Positions 1 to 14,571 of a stretch of DNA of 64,000 nt are shown piece after piece. The stretch comes from Enoplosus armatus. Lineage: Eukaryota > Chordata > Actinopteri > Centrarchiformes > Enoplosidae. The position numbers and the translations under genes are program-made. A model generated the notes under the pieces. The model was not told the origin of the DNA. It did no database searches and saw only the letters and a program-made list of their open reading frames with translations. Within the stretch, counting starts at the first letter, position 1. Each line of letters begins with the position of its first letter. The stretch is taken from contig NC_092200.1 in NCBI RefSeq assembly GCF_043641665.1, positions 12,204,694-12,268,693 on the forward strand, written 5' to 3'.

Positions 1-1314
1 GGAGGTGAGAGGACGACCCATTCCACTATATATATGATTGGAAATAACACCATAATAATCAGGACGCTGGGAGACCAGGGTAATTTCACAGTCATGTTAT
101 ACTATTTTTATTAATATAAATGCCGGGGGCCTTTTGCCACTAAGAGGTAAAACGGGAGGGATTGGATAAACAACTGGAGAAGACTCTATATTATACTATA
201 AATGCCTGGATGACTGGGGAATTGAATGTTATACTTAACAATGTTTTGCTTAACTTCCAGTTTACATAAATCTATTTTCTTTTCCTTCTTCCATTAAGTC
301 ATCTGTTGAAGGAAATTATAGTTTATTTGAAAACTTGATTTGTAAAGGCATATTTAAAAAGTCAATACCCAAAGGCCATCCTTCAGTATCTCTCACACAC
401 AGTATTGAACATTTCTAACATCTGTTTTACAAATGCAATGCTGTCTAATAAGGACTTTAGGGACCAGCAGTATATTCGTCAACAAAACACCATTTTGTTT
501 GAATACCATCAATTACTGTGCAAGGTGCTGCTTTTTCAGGCTGTTGACTTGTCATTTTAGAACAGATTTCCTCATTCACCCAGTCGGACTCAGTGTAGGT
601 GGCAACTCAATGTTGCGTAATGCTATATGATGCTGTGCTGATACCAAACCGCTTTTCAACTCCAGATGTGCCTGCAGATGTCACTTGCTAGCAATTTAAT
701 GGCAGGTGGTAATGCTTTTTATGGCAACTGCACTGAACTGATGAACCGATGATCCATCATTATCCCCCATGAGAATAAATACCATTATCTGTGTACTGAT
801 TTTGGCATTAGCAATTAGAACGGGGAACTATTATAGGATGAATTCACCCAAAGTGTAGCAATTTGCTTTTTTTAAACCCATACTTATCCACAAAAAAGTT
901 CCACTGCTCATATGTTATTGTTCAGCATCACCCTGTTTATGGGGAAAATCTGTTTGTCACTTTTAGAAATTGCACTGCTGGAGCAATTGGAGCATCAAAT
1001 GCCTTGCTCAAGGGATCTCAGGCTATGACTGATAAAACTGATCTTAGAAACTCACCAAGATGTAGTGTAACTGAGCTGAATCTCTATGCTATGTGAGTTT
1101 AATAGAGAATAAATAGCACAGTCCAAATGCCTGATGAATTAAGTGCACCAATGGGAAGAAATGCCAACAAACAAAGGTGTTATCTTGGGTCAGATAGCTC
1201 TGTTTCTGTCTGAGCCTGCTTGTCCCAAAATGGCTCCATTAGCAAATACAATTTCAGCGGTTACAGACGACTGAAAACCCTATCAGAAGGGAGCACACAT
1301 TGCAGGCAAACTGA

Positions 1315-1346
<32 letters not shown>
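1315..1346 (+). repeat. (AC)16 microsatellite
   Basis: A perfect AC run, with shorter CA-rich patches following to about 1430. Confidence 0.97.
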
Positions 1347-1347
<1 letters not shown>

Positions 1348-3660
1348 CATTACCCAGAGGCAGCTGTTCATGCTTATACACAACACGCACAAAGACATGG
1401 AGACACGCACATGCACTCACACACACACAGACAGGTAGACAGGAGTATTGTTTTCCTCTTAAACAACTTGATCTGTATCCAAATCTTAAAAGCAGCCTAT
1501 TGAGTGCAAGAGAAGAAGGCCAAGGATGCATTATATGAAGATCATCCAGAGAAATATCAGGGAAGGGAAATATTCTCCAACAGCTCCCCTGCTTATTCCT
1601 CCTGTATCTGAGCAGTCTTTGTGATTGTGAAGCAGAAATGGGGGAGAAATTGGAAATAAGAGAAACAGGGAGTGGGAGAGAGCAAAAAAGTAAAGAAATG
1701 TGAAAATGAAAGGGTAAAAATACATGAGAGAAAATAGGAAAGGGTTGAAAAAGAGACAGATAAAGAGGAAAAGATTATGCACTGTTGGCGAATCCTGTTT
1801 TTCAAATGTGTGTCTGGGCGAAATGTGTTGTGTTAGCTAAAAATGGGCCCTGGCTAAGCAGAAAAGTATTTGTCTCGGTTGCTGGCAGAGGATTTGTGGT
1901 GCTGTGTGGCAGAGGCTTAAAAATGCTTTTACCATCATTATTGTGTGTTATTTCAACCTTAAATGTTGACTGAATTTAAAAGAAAAACTTAATATTCATT
2001 TCAGTCAAAATTTTTAATTCAAGTCAAAATATCCCAACAGATATGTTGCTTAGCAGCAATGCTACACTTTCAGCCACTATAACCGTTCAGTCAGCACAAA
2101 CTGACCACAAACTTTCTGTTCAATTACTGAAACACTTAAACCTTCATTAAATTATTTTTGGGGGGCAGAAAAAACAAGTTGTGAACACAGCACTGACATA
2201 TTATCAGGTCTTAAGTTGATATGCAAACTTGTTAGCAAACTGTTGCCTATTTGCATATCCAGCAGATACGGAGCAACATTAGCATTAAAATGTAAATCCA
2301 ACGTTCACTTCCTCTTTGCTCTGTTTTTAGTCTCCACCAATTCCTGATGGGAATATCTGTCTTTTTAGCATTATTCTCATTGTGTTTACCAGCTAGATCG
2401 AACTTCGTCTGCTTTTTTTCTGTCTATTTGATGAAGGGCAGGTAGCATACAGTAGGTTTTCAGAGCATTTTCACTGAAAACAGCTGCCTGCTGCGGCTGA
2501 AAAGGAAAAGGACTGAGATGAATGATGCTGAAATGGTTCATGGAGCTGAGGGGAGTCTCTTTCACATACAGGTACAAGTAGTCATGTGGTCCATTATTAA
2601 TACAAGCATTTTGCAATTAAGTGCCAAGTCCCTCTGTTACACACATTGACACTCTCTCTCCTGGCATTGGCAACAGAATTTAACAAAAACTAACAGTCCA
2701 TGATGAAACTCATTGCAGCATAGTAACTCAGTTTGTTGGCTTACCAATGCTGGATGCCAGTGGCTAAGTCTAATGATCTAATGAGCTAATGATCCGGGGT
2801 ATAACAGCCAGCAGCGCTGCAATCCAGTGCTGATGGCTCAATGATAAACTGAAAGAAACAACCAATGCCAACAGAAACAAGGGAACACTTGACTCACTAG
2901 TACACAGCGAGTAAACTGACTGACTAGAATAAGTAAACACATGAGTCCAGACCTAAGTTCGTCTTACAAACCCTTACAAACCGTGGATCAACTGTGCAAC
3001 ACACATCCAATGCAAAACAGTGTATCGACTACATCAAATCCATAAAACACTATTTTTGTAAACATGAATGCAGACACTTCTCTCATTTGTTTAATGGTGT
3101 TATTTTGGTTAATTTCTGTCATATTTTAGTCGAATGGATAAATGGATAGATGTCATTATTCATTCAAATTACAATTATGTGTTAGCAAGGCACCACAAAC
3201 AATGGATGGATGGGCAGATGGCAGGAGAGAAATTTTCATCAGCCATAAAAGTCACAAAGGAAAAGCATGAAAGACACAGAGAAGAACTCTCTTTTCTCCT
3301 TGGTTAGCCCTTGAAGCTACTTCCTCTACCTGTGGTGTTCTTCCAAATTAACTTCTCTAGAGGCTTTTTACATATGGTATAATGGAGTGACTCTAGTGGA
3401 TTTGTATAGCTTATCCATATTGACTCATCCAAGTCAGCATGTTACAAAATGTATTCACATTCACACATTTAGTCACATTATCCTTACAATGATGAAAGAG
3501 AAAGCCAGTGCATTTTCACTGGAGGTTGTGTGTGTTCTTGTCATTATTAATTGTGTTTGACAGCCTGTATTTTCCTTATTGTCACACCAAGTGGAGACAT
3601 CTGTTTATCATTTAAACCTCACAGCCACAAAGAACCCCTCTCAAGACACATGCACATCTG

Positions 3661-3662
<2 letters not shown>

Positions 3663-3698
<36 letters not shown>
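3663..3698 (+). repeat. (CA)18 microsatellite
   Basis: A perfect CA run of 36 bases. Confidence 0.97.
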
Positions 3699-3701
<3 letters not shown>

Positions 3702-6319
3702 TCAGAGTTTTTATGCAGATGCACAAGAAGGACAGAATTTTTGCCCCAATACAAAGATGTCAAAGCTTGGGAACGTGAAGCGTGAAACGTGAAGGTATCT
3801 CCTTATAAAGTTTTTTTTTTGTTTTTTTTCTCTGTTTCACATGCAAAAACATTACGAAGTATAAAGGACTGTAGAGAGTCACCTTCTATCAAAGATTCAA
3901 ATCAAGGCAAAGTCAGGTAATGTGGAACATGTCCTTTTGTATTCTGTTTCTATGTAGCACATCCTCTGCTTTGAATTAAACAATATTTAAATATAAAACC
4001 TTACTGTTGAAACCATTACATTTGATCCAAAATCAGGTTTCTCATTTATTATTCCAATCCAGTAAGCTCAACACTGATTTCTAAAAACAATTTTACCTTT
4101 AGAATCAACTCAAAAAGGCAAAGACAAGCAAAGACAAATGTCAAGGGACTAAAACCTGAAATTGCTCTGTTAACACTGACTCACAGACCAACTTTGTGGA
4201 CACAGATTTGATGTGGAGCTTGTACAAAAATCACTTCAGGTCAAAGCTCAAATAAACATTCCATCGACAAAAAAACAAAGTACGTTCCGCTGTAACTTTT
4301 CACTTAATTCTTGCTATGGGAGGCATTAAGGTGTGTTTTCCCAAATGTTGATGATTCGATTAAAATCCCACCATGAAAGCCCACTGTAAAATCTTTCCTG
4401 CTCCAACTTGCTGATGCTGGTGTTCTGGCTGTTCCTAGATCATTATAAACTAATCATTGGCTCAACCGGGTCAGTACATGGCCAAATTAGAATTAGGAAT
4501 AGTTCCATGGCTACAGCACGTTATCTGTGTTAAGGGAGGTGTGAATGCAGAGAATACAAAATGCCTCTCCTGAATGATGTAGCACACATGCACACCGCCT
4601 CACTAGCATACAAACTATTGTACTGTATATGCTTCACATAAATGCAGAGAGGGCAGTGCCCAATGCCCCCTAGGAGTAGCCAATGGCAGAAACGCTACCA
4701 GAGACAGCCAGGTAATATTTGTGTGCACTGATCAACATGTTTATTGAAAGGAAAGCTACCAGCCTCGATACCAGGATTTTGTTGGTGTATCTGGATAGGT
4801 TGTATGTTTTAACAGACCCACAGTATCTATGGGACACAACTGAAATGATTGTATACATAATGCAGGCAGGTGTTAACGGTGTGGTTTCGTGGCAAAATAT
4901 CTGCCATGAAAAAGCTTTAATTCAGATGCTGGGTGTCACTGAAAGGAGTCTCATTGAATGAATTTTGAAAATGTCGCTGCGTTCAAAGGTAGTATCACAT
5001 GTTGTTAACGTTATTTTGACAAAGCAAGCTTCAAGTACCTGAGAGTCTGTGCATTGAATGGAAAAAAAATGGCTGTGAGGAGGGCTGGAAATTAAAAAAA
5101 TTAAAAAATTAAAAAAGGTTTGGAAAATGCTCAGCAATTACACAATACCTTTATTTATTTGTTATTATTTTTATTACATTCCTTTATTGAAAATATGACA
5201 AGTGACAAGTAAACAACTAGTTCTTTGATCAAATCAACAAATTGTATGGGAGTAAGTGCAGTTTTTCTACATCACAGCAAAACACTTTTACTGTTTACAC
5301 AATAGTTTTTCACAATTAGTTACAGACAATTTGAGTGGAAGGAAGCGACATTAATAGTATCTGTGTGCAGTGGAGAAAAAGGTTTAATGCCACAGTACCA
5401 GGCTTAGCCAGTGTTGGTGAACACTCACACCAGGAGTGCAACATGTCTGCAATTTGTCACACCCTCGTTCTTTCACTTATCTCATGTTCCAGACAAACAC
5501 AACAGCAAAACGAACAGCGGAACAGCATCGCCTTACAATGTCTGGCATCTGGCTTTATACAATCTTCACAAACAGCAAATAATCAAGTGAATCTCAAGTG
5601 CATGTCAGAACATATCAGTTTCAGATATCACTGTCTGCTGGAACATTAAGGATGATTTCTGTGAACATCAGTCTGTGATATGCAACAACTGATGTCTATT
5701 ACAATATGAATTGAAAGAGAAGTGTTTTGTCTTCATTGCTTTTACAGTAATAAGGTTCAATCACAGGTTCCAATGTTCTTTAGTGCACTTACAGGTTTTG
5801 CTGTGAAAGATTGTTTTCTGTATCTGAGTGTATGTGTGTACACAGCATGTGTCAGAGATTGGGACTGAACACTTTTGGCAGTTAAGTCAAGTAGCTGAGT
5901 CAGCACTTCAGTATTTTATGGGCCTCTATTCAGGGTTTTCCCTCTTTCTTCCCTCCACTCACTCCCTACCCTGCATCTCTTTTATCATCCTTACCGCTGT
6001 TCTCCTGTGCACTCCATCCTCCACTCTAATATTCAAATTCAATCTCTTGTTCCAACGCCACAGCTCTCCTTGTTTTCTTTATTACTTTAATATTGCTCCC
6101 CTTCTTCTGCTGGTACAGACAGCAATGGAACATTGTCTCAGTGGATCCAATGTTTCAGTGCTTTCAAACAAAAAAAGGGAAGCATTCAATTAATGATCAT
6201 TCAACCTTGTTGTACATGAGCCCCTGATGAGCTTTTATCATCATGATTGATAAAAACCCAAACTTTTTTGCAGTTAAAGGTGGCATGGATACTATTTTTT
6301 TCATTTCATTGTGGAATCT

Positions 6320-6440
6320 TTTAGGGCACTATATAGTAGATACGTTTACACACTCAATTCGGACACTGAAATAAAATGGCATACAGTAAATTTAGTGCAC
6401 TATATAAAAAGTAGGGAGTGAATTTGGACACCGCCTAAGA
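6320..6440. mobile_element. Fragment of a GCACTATATAG teleost repeat
   Basis: TAGGGCACTATATAGTAGAT, AATTCGGACACTGAA, AGTGCACTATATAAAAAGTA and ATTTGGACACCGCC occur in sequence. This resembles a widespread fish DNA-transposon remnant whose consensus includes GTGCACTATATAGGG and CCATTTCGGACGC. The fragment is short and without clear ends. Confidence 0.45.
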
Positions 6441-7662
6441 CTTTTCAGCTAACTTATATAACTTTTTCACTTTTTCACAATCCTTTATTGCATGGATTTT
6501 TGGTTGATAACATCAAATATTTGCAGCTACAGTAAGATTCTCATTAGCCTACACTGATGAAAAATTGCTAATAGCTGTTGAGGATAAGAGTCAAGTTTGC
6601 TACTTTTTAAACAATGCATTGGTTGCACCTTTAACTTTAGGGTCATAACACCATTAGCCCCAGTAGAGTAAAAGATCCAAACTGATCCTTGGTGTAATTA
6701 TCATAGGTTTTTTTCTCTAAAATGAAAAATAAGGAAAATGGATGAAATTTGCTGTCTTCACTGTGGTAAACCGCTCATCTGTGTTTAAAGCTACTTAGAG
6801 ATTACTCCAGATTTGACACTAATGTGTATGGATGGTTGCGAGCAGGGAAGCAAATCTTCAAACTGTCCACATTTAGCAGTTCAAAGCAATGTCAGAAAGA
6901 CAGATCTTCCAGTTTTGGTGGAAGAAGCATGCACACACACGCTGCACACCCTGGCCAAGGGTGTAACTCGTGCATATGGACTGATATTGTTCCCCATTAT
7001 AGATCTGCTGAAATCAGGTTAGAAGAAATTACTGTTGCACACCAAAAGCACTCATATGCCTGCTGATCTGCAATAAAGCAGAACAGTGAGGGTGAGAGTT
7101 TGAGCATAGAAAATGTGGTAATAAGTAGATTTATTTGCAATAACTCTGAAAATGTCAATGCAAATGTTGTTTAAAAGAGAAATAAGTGTTTAATTTCATG
7201 TCAAGTTAACTTATTATTATGTTAACTTGTGCTCTTATAATAAACTACTTTGAATTAAAGCTCTCATGCCAAATTGCATATGACTTATTACAAATCTTAA
7301 AGCTCTCACCTCTCATGAATCGGGGGGGGACTTCTGGAAGCAATTTAAAGTAAAATTTAAAGTTTTCAACAGGACCCTATGCTGTTCCTATTTGGGAGTT
7401 TCTTTGGTCTTTGAAGTTGGTTATCTTCTCAGCAGCATTTGCAGCTGTGGTAGCAACTGTGCTTAAAATTAATCCATATATTTATAATGTCAGGGTTCTG
7501 TCTCTCTGTCTTTTTCTGTAGGATGCAACATTAGAGGGGAGAAAAAATTTTAATCCATGCATAAATGATTAGAGAGTTTTGTTACTGAAGGATTATCATT
7601 TATATCCCTTCCGCACAAGTACCTTTGATCCTGTCACACCCCCCCAGAAAGTCACACACACC

Positions 7663-7670
<8 letters not shown>

Positions 7671-7702
<32 letters not shown>
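7671..7702 (+). repeat. (CA)16 microsatellite preceded by CCCAC units
   Basis: CACCCACCCACC leads into a perfect CA run. Confidence 0.97.
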
Positions 7703-7703
<1 letters not shown>

Positions 7704-10272
7704 TTTTGACCAGCAATGGCACAACCAAGCAGACTCCTCCAGATCAATACATGTGTACACCCTCAACTCAAAAGTTTGGATGTCTGCACTTGTGTACATG
7801 TGCTTCTGTGTGCGAAGCGATGTATTTTACACGATCAAAGGTACTTGTGCAGGAGGGATAGAAATGATAATCCTTTGGTAACAGACCTAATCATTAATGC
7901 ATGACTTGATATTTTGCCTCAGCTGAAACAGAGCACACCAGGGGCAGAGAGAGCAGGAGAGGGAGAGGAGGGTGACAGAAGCAGACAAAGAACAGGAGCA
8001 AGAGCTGGAAAATGTTAGAGGTTAGCAAATACTAATATTTATAAACATATAAATATTCAAATGTATCACAGCATCCCAGGTACTCTTCCCTCAGACATTG
8101 CATAATCGCACTGGGCTGGATGGAACCCAATTGTTTCTCAAAGAAACTTCTACACTACATTAGATTTTCTTAATTGTGAGAGAAAACATTTTCTTTGTTG
8201 ATTAGCTGAAATAACTCTTACAGTGTATGTCCTGTATGTCCTCCGCTGTTTGTTAATAAAGGTTGGCGAATGCAAGGATGAAGTCAACATTTGTGAGTGA
8301 ACAAACAATAGTTTGCAAGTAAATTAGTATTCACAACATTCACTTTTTAATCACATTATATTTCCTGGAAACTAGTGAGATTTTGCAAGCATTCTCCACA
8401 CGAGCTGCCCTGTGAGGGTTGCTGTCGGTCCAGGGCTGCACAACATTTGTGCATGTTGCTGGTTGTTACAGGTGTTACCAGAAACACATGCTTCACTTAT
8501 CCTATTTAGGAACAGATTCTTCATCGCCCGCCAAACTGTCAACAACACAAGTCCAGAGATTTTGACAAACGACCCATGCCGGACAGTTCGAGGATAATAT
8601 TTCACTTGCTCCATCAATAAATCATGTGTTAAAATGAATGAATGTTGCATTTGGCGACTGCAGCACCTCTTTTACCGTAAATCTCCTAGCAACAGCAGAT
8701 TGAATTTTGCTCTTTCTTGGCACTAAGACTAACTTCTTGATAATTGCCTCCACAGTGAACAAGTTCTGTGTGCAGATTGTCAAGGGATCATCAAAGATTG
8801 GGACAGGATAATTGTGGGTCAAATTATGCCTTTTAATAATGCTCCACGTGAGCTCCACCGTGGGTTTCATTTTTCATTTTTTTGTTATCCTTATAAAAGA
8901 CCCCCCCCCCTCCCACTGGTAGTCTGAATGAGCTATATTGCTGTCACTGCTGAAGCCACTGTTCTGCCATTATTATGTGATTGTGTTCATCAGCAGCCTT
9001 TTCAACATTAATTGGCTGCTGGACAAATAAAAGCTCAGAAATATCTGAATGACAACATGATTGAAATGAAAAGAATACATTATTCTCTAAGAGCAATTTT
9101 TACTATGATGTGATTTTAGATCAAATGCTATTGTACACGAGTATGCCCTTAATTAGCTCTGAATTGATTGTAAGAAAAAAGCTATATCATGCTGGAAAAC
9201 TATGTCTTTGGTCAAAAATGTATTTCTTTAGTACAACTACGAAGGATACATTTAGCTGTAGGAAATATATTTTACTGTTGAAGTACTAATTGAGACAATT
9301 ATGAATTCTGAAATAAGTACATGTCAATATTTGCACAGTCCAATGGTTAATCTAATGTCCTCGTAAATGTTTTTACATGTAGTATATTCGCTTGGTGTGT
9401 TCAATAAATGTTTAAGGCAGCAGCTTGTTCACTGCTGGCATGCCTCTGCCTTCGTTGAAATGAAAAACATTATTCTGCAGTCAATATCTAATTTTCCTGT
9501 TTTCCCAGGTAGAACAAACAAGAGAAAATACTCTCCCAGCCTTTCTCACAGTCTACCTGTTACAGGAAACTGCATTTCTTCCTTTCTCTGTCTCTCTTTC
9601 TTTCTTACCCTCTCTCCTTTGTTTCCTCCTGTCTCATACACACATACACACTTACAAACAAACAAACTTTTATTCCATTCTTTGGCTGACAGAGCCCTCC
9701 TCCGGACCACATTGCATGCAGCTGGGAGCTAATAATAAATCCATTTGGTTCCTAATTGATTAGTTGTCCTTCACTGACTAATCTTATCCTGCACTTACCA
9801 CACTCCACTAAGACTTAAGACGGTCACATTGGCCTGGCATTCAAATAAACAGACAGCACACAGTCACACAGGCAGAAACACATACTCATACATGCACAAA
9901 CACATCATTTTTAAATCAGAGTGTGTCTCGCTTGGGCTCTTAGCATTTACTTTACCAAAACAAAGCATGGAAATGACACACAAAAAGACAAGATAAAGAA
10001 GCCACATTCTCCCAACCTGCAGCTTCTTTGTGTGTGACTACTGCCGTGCTCACCTCTGTGCACGTTGACGCGTACATGCACAATCACATTAGTGTGTGTA
10101 CACGTTTGTGAGATCTGTGGGGACGAAACGTCCACTTATAAATTATAGAAAGTGAAAGAAAATATGTATTGAGGTGGAATGGATCGGTAAGGCGAGACAT
10201 TAGTATTTTTGCCCTACTTTCCCTCCAGCTTGTTAAAAGCAATTGTCTGGACAATCTGTCACCCGGCACACG

Positions 10273-10276
<4 letters not shown>

Positions 10277-10311
<35 letters not shown>
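10277..10311 (+). repeat. (CA)17 microsatellite
   Basis: A perfect CA run preceded by CACGCACG. Confidence 0.97.
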
Positions 10312-10312
<1 letters not shown>

Positions 10313-12517
10313 AGTGACCACCAGACCTCCACCAAGCAGGAGGCTTGTGGCATGCTTGTTAGCCTGACATATTTGTAGTCTAACGTGATATGGTAGATAA
10401 AGAACTGTATGCTTTGTTACTTGCTAAGATGAGGTAACTGAGGGTGATTATTTGGCTGTTGCTTGATGTTTTGTGCAGCATGCTAACGTGATGGCAGCAT
10501 GCTGGCTAGCTTGTCATGGTGTTAGCTGATTGTATTCGGATAGAACGCTGGAACTGGTGATATTTTGGACAATAGTGAATATAACCTGCTTCGGAGAGCT
10601 GTGTTGAGTGTGTGGGTGCAAGTAAAGAGGTGGGTGGTTCTGGGACGCTGGAACACACCTAACTCAATGAAACACCAGTTATTGAAATGGTGCCCATCTG
10701 ATGACCCTGTAGACTTTCCTGCACTCTTAAACTCGCAATTTCATTTTGACACCATGTTCCTTTATTATGAAGACAGGTCAAGGGGTATAATTCAGGAAAA
10801 GTTTCTAATTTGCTGATTAGTGGATATTGGTAAGACTGGTGGAACCAGTGATGGTGGCTGGACTACTGAGTGGGCCATAGCATTTAGATGAAGTTGCCTA
10901 TCAAGCCAGTTGGGCCAGCAGTTGTAGTTTAACCGTTAACCTGAGTATCTGCTCTTTGCTTGGGTGAGAATAGGATTCAAGGATGCTTTAAAGTAGGTCA
11001 GAGAATGGTGTGAAACGTTTTCTGATATAATAATTAACTGTATGAAATGTATGAGGTCAAAACATCATTTAACATGAATACTGGGCTCCAATAGGAATGC
11101 TTTTCCAACTTTTGGCACATTTTACTGTGTATTGATAACCGTTGAACCACTGAACAAATGATAAACAAAGTGGAGCTGATCCAAAGTTTTGCAAGGATAG
11201 AAGAAGGACACATTAAAACAAAGGGAGGAGGATAAAAACATACCGTATCTGTGTGTGTTGCCGAGTGTGTAAATCTGTGTGTATGTGTTTAGGCTGTTCA
11301 CATATTGTATGCAGCAGGTGTGCGCAGTGTCTTTTGTTGTCATAATCCATACACCATCAAGTAAAATCAAACAAGAATTTATGTTCTTTTTTTCCTCCCA
11401 GACAGAAAAAATAAATTTCTTTTAGACTGTGAGCTCCCAAAGACTTTCTCTGTCTTTCCTTTAGCTTTTAAAGACAGATCCACAGCAGAAATAAAGCCTC
11501 TTACAGAGTCGCCTCTAGCCATCAACTGCACTGACAGGATCAGATTTAACACCGCACTTGATTTTCTCAGCCCTCCAAGAAAGGTAAGAAATGACTGTCT
11601 AGCATCTTTCTGCCACCCCTTTGTCTCGCTGGAGATCAAAAGCAAACTAGACAGATACTGTGTAGTTAAAAGACACATAAAGGGCTCAGTGCTGGTAGCT
11701 ACTGCTGTTCTTGAGAACTGTGTGGAGAGAACAGGGAGCCAGGCTTTATGTGGCTCTGTCCTGCCACTTCAGCTGTTTCTCATGTGATGATAAATAGAAG
11801 GTGGCCTTCCTTAATAAACTACAGGGGATCACTTTGTAATTTGTCTTGTAATTCTATCTTTTACAATCTTCTGACACACTACACAAATATCCGATAATGA
11901 AAATTATAAGACGTAGCCCTTATCTACCACGTCTAATGATTATTGATGCATACATTTGTATATTGACTGATATTCTCTGCTTATTTCTTACACAAGATGA
12001 AATGCATAATATGTGATGTTTTGCAACACCTCAGGTACTGTCCTTATACTTTACAACAGTTTGATTCTGCTTACTGTTATTTAAAGAGCACAAGGCAAAA
12101 ATGGCTGTTATGCTCTATTCTGCAGAGATGAGAGTTCAGTCTGGTTTTCCCACCCTGACGCTTAAGAGAGAGAAACGCTCATTGCTCACTATCATCGTAT
12201 TATGTTAGATTGCTCAGCTGAGTCTACGATGCCAGATATGGATAATAACCCCTCACCCCTGTGCCCCAACAGCAAGCAAGGTCAAGCTAATGAGTGCTCT
12301 TATAGGCCCAAGGTGAATGGCGGTTACTGATTATTGAGCTTCTTTGATGAAAACAGCCTCTAGAAAGCAGAACTGAGTGAATCAGGGAAGGGTGGGATAA
12401 AAAATGAGGATGGAAAAAGCAGGGAATGACTGTCAATGATATTAAAGGCCTCTTCTGGTCCACTGATGAAAGACTAATCATGATAAATGCTTCCTAAATC
12501 CTGCTCATTTTGTACCG

Positions 12518-12519
<2 letters not shown>

Positions 12520-12565
<46 letters not shown>
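12520..12565 (+). repeat. (AC)23 microsatellite
   Basis: A perfect AC run of 46 bases. Confidence 0.97.
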
Positions 12566-13625
12566 ATGCTCACAGACATACAAAACCACTTTACTAACCA
12601 ATACTTCAACTATTTTAGAATAAAACCAAGTCAGGCTTAACATTTGGAAAAAATGTGCAAAAGAGAGATGGGAAATGAAGCTCTGAAAGATGGCACCACT
12701 GGATGTTTTTATTCCACCCTTATAGATACAAATCATTTATAACACAGCAAATCCCTGATAGGTACATGTGAATGCAATGAAATACATTCATCAAAACAGA
12801 GGTTAAACACAGCGATGTAGTTTTATTCTGCAAGATGTTGTTTATGCTGCTGTTTTTCTTCCTTCAACTGCATATCATGGGAGAGCAGGTTTGAATATGA
12901 AAGCAAATGCAAATGTTTTTTGGCATACGTTGACATTTGCAGAGATTTACCCACCTCTATTTTTATTTTAAAAGACTGAACGTACAATATTGAAGTGTAA
13001 AGTGCCGTCAGTGTGGGCAGGGCAGACGTTTTTTTCCATGTGAATCCTACGTGTTGCGAGCACATATGCTGTCTGTTGCTTTGCATACAGATGAACGGAG
13101 CGTGTTCAAACACCTCACATCACTCATAGTGGATCACTGTTCTGCGCTGCATCACAGCTTGAACAAAATATAGCTTAAGGTTTGAGACATGGATGCAAAT
13201 TACTGATGCAAGCATTCTGTTTCTCTTTGGTGCACAAACACACACACAGCAGCTACTGTATATGCATGCACACAGGGACGTTTACACACCCTTGCGTGCA
13301 CACCGAAACACACACTCCCTCATGCACCAGTGCCTTTTTATTTCGTGCATTCACAGTGAGTGAGTTGGATTCCCTCCCCATCTCTCCTTGTCTCTGCTGT
13401 AGTTAATGACTTCTGCCTAATGTCTCCATAAGCTCTATTGAGAGGAATGAATGCCAGGTAAGACTGCAGGCCACATCACATTTCTGCCTCTCTCCGCTAA
13501 ACTACACGCTCTGCCTACAGTAATTATCACAACACAGAGAAGAAATTCAGCACCAAAGTGTGTGTGGGGCATTAGCTTGGGGGCTTGTATGTATGCACGA
13601 GATTATTCAAATTCCTCCCTGTGCT

Positions 13626-13654
<29 letters not shown>
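13626..13654 (+). repeat. (TG)14 microsatellite
   Basis: A perfect GT/TG run following CTGTGCTTG. Confidence 0.97.
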
Positions 13655-13656
<2 letters not shown>

Positions 13657-14387
13657 AGTATTTGTGTATATGATTGAGCTACTTTAGATTCAGTGCCACT
13701 ATAAAAGAAAGGAAAAACAATTGCCAGGAGGTAAGAATTAAAATCCGACACATTACTGAAAGGGGTCATTTTCATTCTGCATCCTGAGCGTGACTGGAGA
13801 GGTAGAGAACAATAATATGTGCTGTCAAATGAATTGATTTTAGAATTTAAACACATTGTGCTGCTGTTAAGCTCCCAGGGTTTACCAATTTTCCTGTTGA
13901 ACATGAAAAGTACATAAAAATAAAGGCTGAATAGAAAAGCCTGATTTGTGCCTTTTATTGGGTTTTTTTCTTTTCCATATTTTCTCTCAATTATCTATGT
14001 TTTTTTGTGTCCTATGGCAATTGTGATGAATGGCCCAATTCTGAACAAATAAGAAGTTTCAAACTTCAGAGTGTCAATTTGACTGATGCCACAGCAGATA
14101 AGGTATTATCAGCTCAGGGCTGTTGTCCTGGTTTTGCTGTTAAGCTGTTAGAGCTCTTACACCAAGCTGACAGTTGGCCATCAGGTGCTGTTGGGCCATA
14201 GTCATTATCTAACCATTGCCTAGGTTTTTGCAGTGTGTCTGGCACTGTTGGCACAAGTTGGATCTTATTTTGCACTGATCTCACAAGATCATTGACCAAG
14301 TTGAATAAACAGGCAAACACAGTCAATGAGAGAGCTCTCTGACTGGTCGTGAATGACCGATTTCACATACGCATATTTTTTTTTTTT

Positions 14388-14571
14388 GCCTCAAGTTAGA
14401 TGAGGAGATTGATACCACCCACATGTTTGTACTCTAATGACGTAGCTACTGCCAGCAGCCAGCTAATTTAGCTTAGACGGAAACAGCTAGCCTGGCTCTG
14501 TCCAAAGGTAACAAAATCCGACTACCAGCACCTCTAAAACGCACTCCTTTGTTTCATGCATTCCAAAAACT
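14388..14571 (+). mobile_element. Common teleost repeat fragment (AACAGCTAGCCTGGCTCTG family)
   Basis: The segment reads AGATGAGGAGATTGATACCA, CTGCCAGCAGCCAGCTAATT, AACAGCTAGCCTGGCTCTGT and CCAAAGGTAACAAAATCCGA. I recognise the order from a short interspersed repeat abundant in percomorph fish. The reverse-complement counterpart occurs at 24062 in this window, which independently shows it is repetitive. Confidence 0.7.

Larger units (their letters stand above)
1..6310. other. Intergenic, no gene seen
   Basis: AT-rich sequence with scattered short frames, none with protein-like composition or recognisable motifs. It contains two (CA)n microsatellites (1315-1346, 3663-3698), a purine-rich plus strand at 1620-1775, and A-rich repeats at 5090-5117. 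I see no supported exon or RNA gene. Confidence 0.7.
6441..14387. other. Intergenic, no gene seen
   Basis: Besides five CA/TG microsatellites listed separately, this holds AT-rich single-copy-looking sequence and a short C-run at 8901-8910. Open frames at 9367-9732 and 13572-13904 cross simple repeats or lack any family motif. Confidence 0.65.
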